From contig JAXFOH010000146.1 in the NCBI GenBank assembly GCA_034180465.1, positions 1 to 13,531 of the forward strand: DNA of 13,531 nucleotides, in the 5' to 3' direction. A model generated the notes under the pieces. It did not search any database. It was not told the origin of the DNA and saw only the letters and a list, made by a program, of their open reading frames with translations. The translations under genes were made by a program, and so were the position numbers. Shown in pieces: positions 7,911-13,531 of the stretch; position 1 is the first letter of the stretch, and the number at the start of each line of letters is the position of its first letter. This DNA comes from CAKUIA01 sp034180465. GTDB lineage: Bacteria; Verrucomicrobiota; Verrucomicrobiia; Opitutales; Intestinicryptomonadaceae.

Positions 7911-8039
7911 TATGTAAATAATTAAGCAAACGCACTTGCCGTGCAAGCATTTTCTGCAAATAAAATAAGTTAAAAGAACGCTTGAAAATGCCGTTAAATA
8001 CGGTAATTTTGGGGCGGCTTTTATTTTAAAAATTGCACT
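7911..8039. promoter_or_regulatory. divergent promoter region between aroC operon and ppk1
   Basis: This 129-bp AT-rich spacer is the only place for promoters of both flanking units. Plus strand, toward ppk1: TTGCCG (7937-7942), 18 nt, TAAAAT (7961-7966) resembles a sigma-70 promoter. An alternative is CTTG (7981-7984), 19 nt, TAATTTTG (8004-8011), which resembles the Bacteroidota TTTG/TANNTTTG type. Minus strand, toward aroC: TTGCAC (7946-7941), 17 nt, AATTAT (7923-7918) is possible but ends close to the start codon. A 5-bp inverted repeat CTTGC-CGT-GCAAG (7935-7947) covers both candidate -35 boxes. These are eye matches to loose consensuses. The region surely contains promoters; the exact boxes are uncertain. 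Confidence 0.45.
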
Positions 8040-10172
8040 ATGGACACAAAGCAGGAAAACATTTTATATCTCAACCGAGAATTAAGCTGGATGGCCTTCA
8101 ACAAAAGGGTGCTTAACTTGTGCGTGGAAAAGACATTCCCGATTTTGGAGCAGATGCGCTTTTTGTCGATTGTAAGCACCAATTTAGACGAGTTTTACGA
8201 AATAAGGGTAGCGGGCCTCTTGCAAAAGTCGGAAGCACCCTCCGCGGCTTCCGATTCGCCCGACGGAATGGGGCCGAGGGAGCAGCTTGCAAAAATAAAG
8301 GTGTTAACACTTGCAATGCTTGCCGAAAAAAACAAGATTTGGAGAGAGCATATATTGCCCGAGCTGAAAAAAAACAATGTGTTTTTTAAAGAGCCAAGTG
8401 CCTGCAGCCCAGCGGAAAAGGCATGGCTTAAAAACTATTTTACGCAAAACATATACCCCGTGTTAACACCCTTGGCAATAGACCCTGCCCACCCATTTCC
8501 GCACCTTCGCAACAAGGGCATGTATGTTTTTGTGCAGCTAGCGCGAGAGGGTGTAAAACGCGCTCCGCTAGTTCCCGCAATAATCCCCATACCGCCGATT
8601 TTGCCGAGGGTTATAAAAATAGAGGCGCACGCGGCAAATAAAGATTCGTATGTATTTTTAAGCGAACTGGTTAAAGCATATGCTGGCGAACTTTTTAAGG
8701 GCTACAAAGTAAAAAGTGCGTCGAACTTTAGGCTTACCCGCAATAGCGACTTGTATTTCGACGAAGAGGAAACAGAAAATCTTTTAAGCACAATAGAAAA
8801 GGAGCTGCACAAGCGCAAGCAGGGGGCGGCCGTTAGGCTGGAAGTGCAGTCGGACATTAAAGACGCGCCTTTAGAGCAGCTGATTTCCGAGTTGGCAGTT
8901 CCTCGCGATTTTGTTTTTAAGATAGAGCACAATCCCATAAATATGGCGCATTTGGCGGAGGCGTATTCGCGCATTGACCGCCCGGATCTTAAATTTGCGC
9001 CGCTAAAACCCTATCTGCCCGACGCGTTTAAAAAGGGAGGCGACATATTCGAAATGATAAGAAATTCGGATATGCTTTTCCACCACCCATACGATAGCTT
9101 CGAGCCCATAGAATATTTTGTGGAATCGGCGGCAAAAGGCAGCGATGTTCTTGCTATAAAAATGACTCTGTACAGGGTAAACGGAGGCTCGCCCATTATA
9201 GGCTCGCTTAAAAAAGCAGCCGAAAACGGCAAGCAGGTTACGGTTTTAGTAGAGCTTAAAGCGCGCTTCGACGAGGAAAATAACATTGAATGGGCGCGCC
9301 AGCTTGAAGAGGCGGGCGTGCACGTTGTATACGGAATTGTGGGGCTTAAAACCCACTGCAAAATTTGCATGGTAGTGCGCCGCGAAAAGAGGGGCATACG
9401 CCGCTACGCGCATTTGGGAACGGGCAACTACAATTCCATTACCGCCAAGATATATACGGACTTGTCGCTTTTTACCTGCAATACGCAAATTTGCGGCGAA
9501 GTTGCCGATGTTTTCAACACCCTTACGGGCAAGTCGGCAAATCCGAAATTCCAAAAGCTTTGGGTTGCCCCGTTTTCGTTTATGGAAAATTTCCTTAAAA
9601 TGGTCGAAAGGGAAATGGCAAACGCAAAGGCCGGCAAACCTGCGCGCATAATAATAAAGGCGAACGCCGTAATCGAAAAAACCGTTATCGACGCCTTGTA
9701 TAGGGCGTCGCAGGCGGGCGTTAAGGTTGAGATGGTTGTAAGGGGTATGTGCTCGCTAGTTCCAAACGTAAAGGCCGTTAGCGAAAACATATCGGTAAAG
9801 AGCATTGTGGGCGTATATCTCGAACACAGCCGCATATACTACTTTGAAAACGGAGGAGACTACGAAATATATGCAGGTTCGGGCGACTTGATGAGCCGCA
9901 ATCTATTCCGCCGAATAGAGGTTATTTTCCCTGTTGAGAATCCCGAAATTAAGATGCGTATTAAGGACGAAATTTTGGCGTCGTTAATAAAAGACAACGA
10001 GTTTTCCGACATACTGCATGCAAACGGCGCATACTATAAATCGCCCGCAAAAGGCGCGCCGTTTTCGGCGCAACGCCATTTTTCGGAACTTACCGAAAAT
10101 CGGAACGCAGAGCAGGCAAGCCGTATGCATGGCGAAAATATGCCGCTAAAAATTGTGTTGCACAAAAAGTAA
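8040..10172 (+). CDS. ppk1: polyphosphate kinase 1
   Basis: Reversibly polymerises the gamma-phosphate of ATP into inorganic polyphosphate. The enzyme is typically membrane-associated. The 710-residue protein has the normal four-domain layout. The N-terminal domain begins LNRELSWMAFNKRVL (11-25). The middle domain contains TPLAIDPAHPFPHLRNKG (143-160). Two phospholipase-D-like catalytic domains follow. H439 in LKTHCK is the expected autophosphorylated histidine, and H596 in YLEHSR is the second active-site histidine. HLGTGNYNSITAKIYTD at 458-474 and AGSGDLMSRNLFRRIEV at 612-628 are family-typical. The C-terminal ~40 residues look variable. ATG starts at 8040 with no good Shine-Dalgarno. The gene is monocistronic: divergent from aroC, convergent with truA and followed by a strong terminator. 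No exopolyphosphatase or pho-regulon gene is adjacent. Confidence 0.97.
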   Translation: MDTKQENILYLNRELSWMAFNKRVLNLCVEKTFPILEQMRFLSIVSTNLDEFYEIRVAGLLQKSEAPSAASDSPDGMGPREQLAKIKVLTLAMLAEKNKIWREHILPELKKNNVFFKEPSACSPAEKAWLKNYFTQNIYPVLTPLAIDPAHPFPHLRNKGMYVFVQLAREGVKRAPLVPAIIPIPPILPRVIKIEAHAANKDSYVFLSELVKAYAGELFKGYKVKSASNFRLTRNSDLYFDEEETENLLSTIEKELHKRKQGAAVRLEVQSDIKDAPLEQLISELAVPRDFVFKIEHNPINMAHLAEAYSRIDRPDLKFAPLKPYLPDAFKKGGDIFEMIRNSDMLFHHPYDSFEPIEYFVESAAKGSDVLAIKMTLYRVNGGSPIIGSLKKAAENGKQVTVLVELKARFDEENNIEWARQLEEAGVHVVYGIVGLKTHCKICMVVRREKRGIRRYAHLGTGNYNSITAKIYTDLSLFTCNTQICGEVADVFNTLTGKSANPKFQKLWVAPFSFMENFLKMVEREMANAKAGKPARIIIKANAVIEKTVIDALYRASQAGVKVEMVVRGMCSLVPNVKAVSENISVKSIVGVYLEHSRIYYFENGGDYEIYAGSGDLMSRNLFRRIEVIFPVENPEIKMRIKDEILASLIKDNEFSDILHANGAYYKSPAKGAPFSAQRHFSELTENRNAEQASRMHGENMPLKIVLHKK

Positions 10173-10180
10173 AAATATAA

Positions 10181-10209
10181 GCGGCAGATTAAAAAATTTG
10201 TCGCTTTTT
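10181..10209 (+). terminator. intrinsic terminator of ppk1
   Basis: It begins 8 nt after the ppk1 TAA. GCGGCAGATT (10181-10190) pairs with AATTTGTCGC (10195-10204), giving a 10-bp stem with two G-U wobbles and an AAAA loop, followed by TTTTT (10205-10209). On the minus strand the two wobbles become A-C mismatches, so the element is asymmetric and should act mainly on ppk1 transcripts. It may also weakly end truA mRNA. Confidence 0.82.
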
Positions 10210-10217
10210 GCATATAA

Positions 10218-10961
10218 TTATTTATAGAAAACTTTGTCGAGCCTAAGGCCTTCGGCGGGGGCTGCCCTGATTTCGGTGCCCCTTATTTCGGCAAGCAAAA
10301 TGCGCTGCAGGTCTTGCTTGGTAAGCTTGCCTAGCCCCACTTGCACGAGCGCGCCTACAAGCATTCTAACCATTTTATATAGATAGCCGCTGCCAAGCGT
10401 GCTTATTGTAATTGTTTTGCCGCGCTTTTTTAAATTCAGCTCGTAAATTGTCTTTACGGTGTTTTCGACAACGCCCTTGCCCCTGTTTGCCGAGTATGCC
10501 CTGAAATTGTGTGTGCCCAAAAATATTTCGGCGGCGTCCTTCATCTTTTCGAAATCAACGGTTTGCCTTTTTAAAGACCACACATAGCGCGTAGTTTCGG
10601 GCATGGCAAAGCCCTCGTAGATTTTGTAGATATAGCGTTTTTTTATAACGCTAAACCTTGCGTGGAATTTAGGGCTGCACTTTTTAAGCGACAAAATTAA
10701 AACGTCTCTTCTGTGGTGCGAGCGCATTGCAATTAAAAGCTGCTCTACAGTATGCGGCCAGTCGGCGTCGAAGTGGAACACCTGCGCGTTTGCATGCACG
10801 CCCGCGTCGGTTCTGCCGCTTGCGTGAATGCGTATTGGCTTTTTAAAAATCGCAAACAAGCGTTTTTCTATAAAATCTTGCACGCTAAGGCCGTTGGGCT
10901 GGCTTTGCCAACCGCAAAAATCGGTTCCGTCGTAGCTGCATATGCACTTAAAGCGAGGCAT
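10218..10961 (-). CDS. truA: tRNA pseudouridine(38-40) synthase
   Basis: Isomerises uridines 38-40 in the tRNA anticodon stem to pseudouridine. The 247-residue protein is full length. It begins FKCICSYDGTDFCGWQSQPN, as the family does. The catalytic aspartate D52 is in the GRTDAGVHA motif (49-57). The C-terminal half has the FRAYSANRG and GSGYLYKMVRMLVGALVQVG segments that line the active site. The ATG at 10959-10961 overlaps the end of ruvX by 14 nt. An AGGAG lies 10 nt upstream, the clearest ribosome-binding site in the window. It is transcribed with ruvX and convergent with ppk1. Confidence 0.96.
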   Translation of the reverse strand: MPRFKCICSYDGTDFCGWQSQPNGLSVQDFIEKRLFAIFKKPIRIHASGRTDAGVHANAQVFHFDADWPHTVEQLLIAMRSHHRRDVLILSLKKCSPKFHARFSVIKKRYIYKIYEGFAMPETTRYVWSLKRQTVDFEKMKDAAEIFLGTHNFRAYSANRGKGVVENTVKTIYELNLKKRGKTITISTLGSGYLYKMVRMLVGALVQVGLGKLTKQDLQRILLAEIRGTEIRAAPAEGLRLDKVFYK

Positions 10962-11385
10962 TGTCCAAATACTCCTGCAAAACCACCGCGCTCGAGCGCG
11001 AATCTATGTCGCCACTTTTCCTATATTTCTTTTTCTGCTTAACAGACTTTTTCTTTCTTGAAAAGAAGTTCATATCGTTTTCAGCCTGAAACGAGCTTAA
11101 ACGCTCGTCGGCAGTGTCGAACTTTAGCGTTGGGAACTCCTTTTTAAGGCGTTCTATAAAGGCATCCACCTCTCTTGCCTTAAAGCCTGCGCTTCCGTCC
11201 ATATTGTAGGGGTAGCCCACCAAAATAAGCTCTATTTTTTTCGAGTAAACTTCGCGGGCAATGTGGGCTATTCGGCTTTCAAAGTCGGGCTCTACGGCGG
11301 CGGGCAGCGGCAGCGCAATTCCAACTTCGTCGGCGTACGAAAGCCCCACGCGTTTTTCGCCGTAATCTATGCACAATATGTTCAT
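10948..11385 (-). CDS. ruvX: RuvX/YqgF family RNase H-fold protein (putative Holliday junction resolvase / pre-16S rRNA nuclease)
   Basis: A 145-residue protein with an RNase H-like fold. Visible acidic and structural motifs: IDYGEKRVGLS at 6-16 (D7), LVGYPYNMDGSAG at 55-67, DERLSS at 93-98, and D128 in the GDIDSRSSAVVLQEYLD tail. A lysine/arginine-rich stretch at 110-123 precedes the last motif, as in many homologues. In E. coli YqgF processes the 5' end of pre-16S rRNA; the Holliday-junction role was proposed from fold similarity. The ATG at 11383-11385 gives the expected MNILCIDYG start. It is the first gene of a two-gene unit with truA. Both act on RNA maturation if the rRNA role holds. 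Confidence 0.93.
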   Translation of the reverse strand: MNILCIDYGEKRVGLSYADEVGIALPLPAAVEPDFESRIAHIAREVYSKKIELILVGYPYNMDGSAGFKAREVDAFIERLKKEFPTLKFDTADERLSSFQAENDMNFFSRKKKSVKQKKKYRKSGDIDSRSSAVVLQEYLDNASL

Positions 11386-11456
11386 CTATGGCATTCCGTT
11401 TTGGACAAATTTTTTTTATTTGCAAGCGATAAAGTTTTTATGCAAGCTAAAAAGCC
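11386..11456. promoter_or_regulatory. 71-bp divergent intergenic region between ruvX and the zinc-ribbon gene
   Basis: AT-rich spacer that should hold promoters for both neighbours. It contains a T8 run (11410-11417) and an imperfect 14-nt direct repeat: TGCAAGCGATAAAG (11421-11434) and TGCAAGCTAAAAAG (11441-11454), 12 of 14 identical with a 20-bp period. GATAAA (11428-11433) could be a -10 box toward the zinc-ribbon gene, but no well-spaced -35 is visible. A six-codon reading frame (11440-11460) ends over the GTG start of the next gene. Confidence 0.35.
11421..11454 (+). repeat. imperfect tandem direct repeat, 20-bp period, in ruvX/zinc-ribbon spacer
   Basis: TGCAAGCGATAAAG and TGCAAGCTAAAAAG match at 12 of 14 positions, and their starts are 20 bp apart, about two helical turns. 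The spacing would suit a dimeric regulator, but the AT-rich context and short length mean it could be chance. Confidence 0.4.
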
Positions 11457-12164
11457 GTGAAAGACGACATTAAAAACCTACTTGTTTTGCAGGATAAAGA
11501 TGCAAAAATATTCGACCTAAATTCTAAGATTGCCGCAGCCCTTGCCAAAATTGCCGAGTGCGACAAAAACATAGAACAACACAAAACACTTATGGGCGAA
11601 TTTGAGCGCAAGGTTGGCGACCTGCAAAATCAGAGAATGTCGCTGCGCGCCGAAAGAAAGGCGGTTGAAGACAGAATTTTAAAATATAAAACGCAGCTGC
11701 TTTCGGTGAAAAAGAACGACGAGTACACGGCCTTGAACGCCGCAATAGACAAGTCGGCGCAAGAGGTTTCCGCCTTCGAGGAAAAGGAGCTTGAAATTAT
11801 GTTCAAAATAGACGAGTTTGCGCCCAAACTTGATGCCGAAAAACAGGAGCGTCAAAAAAATATAGACGAAATAAATTCGCGAAAAAGTTTGTATGCCGAG
11901 CAAATAGAAAATTTAAAGATGGCATTGGAAAACGCGCAAATAGACAGACGCCGTGCCGAAACAAACGTTTCGCCCAAATTTTTGACAGCCTACGAAGCCG
12001 TGCTAAAAAGCAAAAAACGCCTGCCGGTTATTGCCTATGTAGACGATTCGCGCTGTTCGGGATGCCACTTAAAAATATCGTCGGACTTGGAAACAATGGC
12101 AAAGCTTGCCGACAACCCCGTGTTTTGCGAGCATTGCGGCAGGCTTATTTATGTGTATAGCTAA
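11457..12164 (+). CDS. coiled-coil protein with C-terminal C4 zinc ribbon (zf-RING_7 / CT398-HP0958 type)
   Basis: A 235-residue protein. The first ~170 residues are charged, heptad-rich helix (for example about 15-85 and 100-170), expected to fold as a long antiparallel coiled-coil hairpin. The end carries a C4 zinc ribbon: CSGC at 200-203 and CEHC at 224-227, with C200, C203, C224 and C227 as ligands. This is the PF02591 architecture. Related proteins include Chlamydia CT398 and Helicobacter HP0958, which interact with sigma-54 or flagellar components; other members are uncharacterised, so no specific role is claimed. The start is GTG at 11457. No in-frame ATG precedes it, and the family N-terminus (LLVLQDKDAKI) follows at once. 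No Shine-Dalgarno is visible. Its 3' end converges on the antiporter gene with only 4 nt between stop codons and no terminator hairpin visible. Confidence 0.9.
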   Translation: MKDDIKNLLVLQDKDAKIFDLNSKIAAALAKIAECDKNIEQHKTLMGEFERKVGDLQNQRMSLRAERKAVEDRILKYKTQLLSVKKNDEYTALNAAIDKSAQEVSAFEEKELEIMFKIDEFAPKLDAEKQERQKNIDEINSRKSLYAEQIENLKMALENAQIDRRRAETNVSPKFLTAYEAVLKSKKRLPVIAYVDDSRCSGCHLKISSDLETMAKLADNPVFCEHCGRLIYVYS

Positions 12165-12168
12165 TTTC

Positions 12169-13531
12169 CTATTCGTTGCTTTCGGCCAGCCCGAATTTCT
12201 TCGAAAAGCTTTCGAGACTGTTCGCGCTGCCTACGCACAAAACGGTGTCTAAAGCCTCTATTTTGCAGTCGGCTGCCGGCTTTGTATATTGGCCGTTGTT
12301 GCGCTTTATGCTGGTGATTTTTACCATATAAAGCTTGCTTATATCGCTTTGTGCCAAAGTCTTGCCAACAAGGGGCGAGTCGGCAGGAACAAGCAGCTTT
12401 TGCAAGTACGAATTTAATTTTTCTTCGGCGTAAAGGTTGTCTAAGTCGTTGTTTGGGGCAAGAAGTATCTTTTCGGCGGCGTCAAGCGAGGGCGGTTCAC
12501 CGTTTAAAACAACAGCGTCGTCGGGGTAAATGCAAGTTGTAGGCAGTATGTCGTAAATTACAAACCTGCCCCTTTTTATTGCCACAATTTCGGCTCCGGT
12601 AGAGCTTCTTATGGCCAGTTCTTTTACGCTTTTGCCCGCCGCAAACGACAAGTCGCCTATGCTTACTTCGCGCAGCTGGCCGCCCCACGAATATTCGCTT
12701 TTAAGCTTTTGCACCATTTCCTCTTTTCTGGCTTCGTCGGCGTTTTTAAGGTGTCGGGTTAAAACCGTTAAAAAGCGGCCTTTTAGCGAGGTATTTATAG
12801 TTGAGAATTTGCGCCAGAAAATACCCACGCCAACCGCGGCAAAAACAACGTACATTGCAGCCGCTTTTTTGTTCAGATAGTAGGCGATAATAGCCATGTA
12901 GAGCACCAAAAATAAAAGGGCCACCATCCCCTGAAAAACTATGCGCAAAACGCTGCGCATTTTTTCGGCGGTTGCCGGCTTTATGTGCGAATTTTCAAAT
13001 GCGATTTTGAAAATTATTTTCGAAACCGTGTCTATATTTTTAAGCACTCCTATAATTAGCGGGAAAGTAAGTATTGCCAATGCCGCCCACAATCCTATGC
13101 CCCAGTAGCCCTGAACTATTTTGCGGTTGTACAGGTAGTTTAAAATTATCATGCTTACTATTATTGCCGCGTTGAAAAGCACGGTATATATGCCTATCTG
13201 CAAAAAGGGCGTTATACACGCTTTTATGTATTCGCTTTTTGCCGCCGATTGCGAAATTGTCTTTAGCATTCTGTGGTATAAGTCGAATACAAGGGCAGCT
13301 TTGCTCGGCACAAGGCGGCTAAAGCCGCCGTAAAGCTTTTCGGCTTTGCCCGACATTATGGGGCTAAGTACCAGCGTAAAGAAGGATACTCCCATTGTTA
13401 TCGAGAGAATATTGGTGCTAATGAGGTTGTAGTTTACGCCCAGACCCGCAATAACAAAGCTAAATTCGCCTATCTGCGCCAAGTTTATTGCCGCAAAGAA
13501 CGAATTTTTTGCGCTTGACCCGCCGAACAGA
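12169..13531 (-). CDS. CPA2-type cation:proton antiporter with two C-terminal RCK_C domains, 5' end beyond the window
   Basis: C-terminal ~453 residues of a monovalent cation/proton antiporter (Na_H_Exchanger / KefB-like). The frame stays open to the right edge (LFGGSSAKNSFFAAINLAQIGEF). A TTG at 13480-13482 lies inside conserved transmembrane sequence and is not the true start. The conserved LAQIGEFSFVIAG helix and the next (about 24-44, counting from that TTG) close the transport domain. Four more hydrophobic segments at about 92-117, 127-147, 184-203 and 207-223 follow. A soluble part then has two TrkA-C/RCK_C-like domains: about 270-338 (LREVSIGDLSFAAGKSVKEL through YPDDAVVLNG) and 365-432 (SPLVGKTLAQSDIS through LDTVLCVGSA). 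No Rossmann RCK_N domain lies between. RCK_C domains usually bind regulatory ligands, so gated transport is likely. Substrate ion unknown. Stop is TAG. Confidence 0.9.
   Translation of the reverse strand, partial: LFGGSSAKNSFFAAINLAQIGEFSFVIAGLGVNYNLISTNILSITMGVSFFTLVLSPIMSGKAEKLYGGFSRLVPSKAALVFDLYHRMLKTISQSAAKSEYIKACITPFLQIGIYTVLFNAAIIVSMIILNYLYNRKIVQGYWGIGLWAALAILTFPLIIGVLKNIDTVSKIIFKIAFENSHIKPATAEKMRSVLRIVFQGMVALLFLVLYMAIIAYYLNKKAAAMYVVFAAVGVGIFWRKFSTINTSLKGRFLTVLTRHLKNADEARKEEMVQKLKSEYSWGGQLREVSIGDLSFAAGKSVKELAIRSSTGAEIVAIKRGRFVIYDILPTTCIYPDDAVVLNGEPPSLDAAEKILLAPNNDLDNLYAEEKLNSYLQKLLVPADSPLVGKTLAQSDISKLYMVKITSIKRNNGQYTKPAADCKIEALDTVLCVGSANSLESFSKKFGLAESNE

Noticed and set aside
7942..7948. 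TGCAAGC as a shared operator in both divergent spacers
   Set aside because: The same heptamer or its complement also occurs several times inside genes (for example near 2030, 4126 and 8285), so it is not specific to regulatory DNA.
7991..8003. CCGT-TAAAT-ACGG hairpin before ppk1
   Set aside because: A 4-bp stem is too short to support a regulatory structure.
12201..12215. Inverted repeat TCGAAA-AGC-TTTCGA as terminator for the zinc-ribbon gene
   Set aside because: Only a 6-bp AT-rich stem, no T-run after it, and it is fully explained as antiporter coding sequence.
13480..13482. TTG as start codon of the antiporter
   Set aside because: The frame remains open to the edge and upstream residues (FFAAINLAQIGEF) continue a conserved helix, so the gene is simply cut by the window.
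1..13531. Defence, mobile or CRISPR-like system
   Set aside because: No transposase, integrase, toxin-antitoxin, Cas or nuclease cassette, and no regularly spaced repeats were seen; all genes are core or conserved families.

Overview
This 13.5 kb window is dense, ordinary-looking bacterial chromosome. It holds core biosynthetic, translation and central-metabolism genes with almost no intergenic DNA. I see no mobile elements, CRISPR arrays, rRNA or tRNA genes, and no obvious horizontally acquired island. Base composition is moderate and looks uniform. Most genes end in TAA and most starts lack a clear Shine-Dalgarno sequence. The style of the LeuRS, PPK1, monofunctional HisB, C4 zinc-ribbon protein and CPA2 antiporter suggests Verrucomicrobiota (an Opitutales-like lineage). 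Bacteroidota is the main alternative. This placement is an inference from family resemblance only.

Layout. (1) Positions 7910 down to 1, minus strand: eight genes in tight succession, read as aroC, a CobW-like protein of unknown function, hisC, hisB, hisH, gltA, a membrane zinc metallopeptidase and leuS. Gaps are 1-23 nt, with a 14-nt overlap at hisC and an ATGA overlap at hisB, so this is very probably one transcription unit. It combines the last step of the shikimate pathway, three histidine-biosynthesis steps, entry to the TCA cycle and leucine-tRNA charging. (2) Positions 7911-8039: a 129-bp divergent intergenic region that must carry the aroC-operon and ppk1 promoters. (3) Positions 8040-10172, plus strand: ppk1, followed by a convincing intrinsic terminator at 10181-10209. 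(4) Positions 11385-10218, minus strand: ruvX and truA, overlapping by 14 nt and convergent with ppk1. (5) Positions 11386-11456: a 71-bp divergent intergenic region. (6) Positions 11457-12164, plus strand: a coiled-coil C4 zinc-ribbon protein with a GTG start. (7) Positions 12169-13531, minus strand: the 3' part of a CPA2 cation/proton antiporter with two RCK_C domains, running off the right edge.

The most notable observation is an in-frame amber (TAG) codon in the highly conserved catalytic core of leuS, at positions 37-39. The homologous reading frame resumes directly after it up to the window edge. Sequencing error, a true nonsense mutation, or UAG suppression/reassignment could each explain it. 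The second most notable is the CobW-like protein between aroC and hisC, whose nucleotide-binding loop looks degenerate. I found no clearly new multi-gene system.
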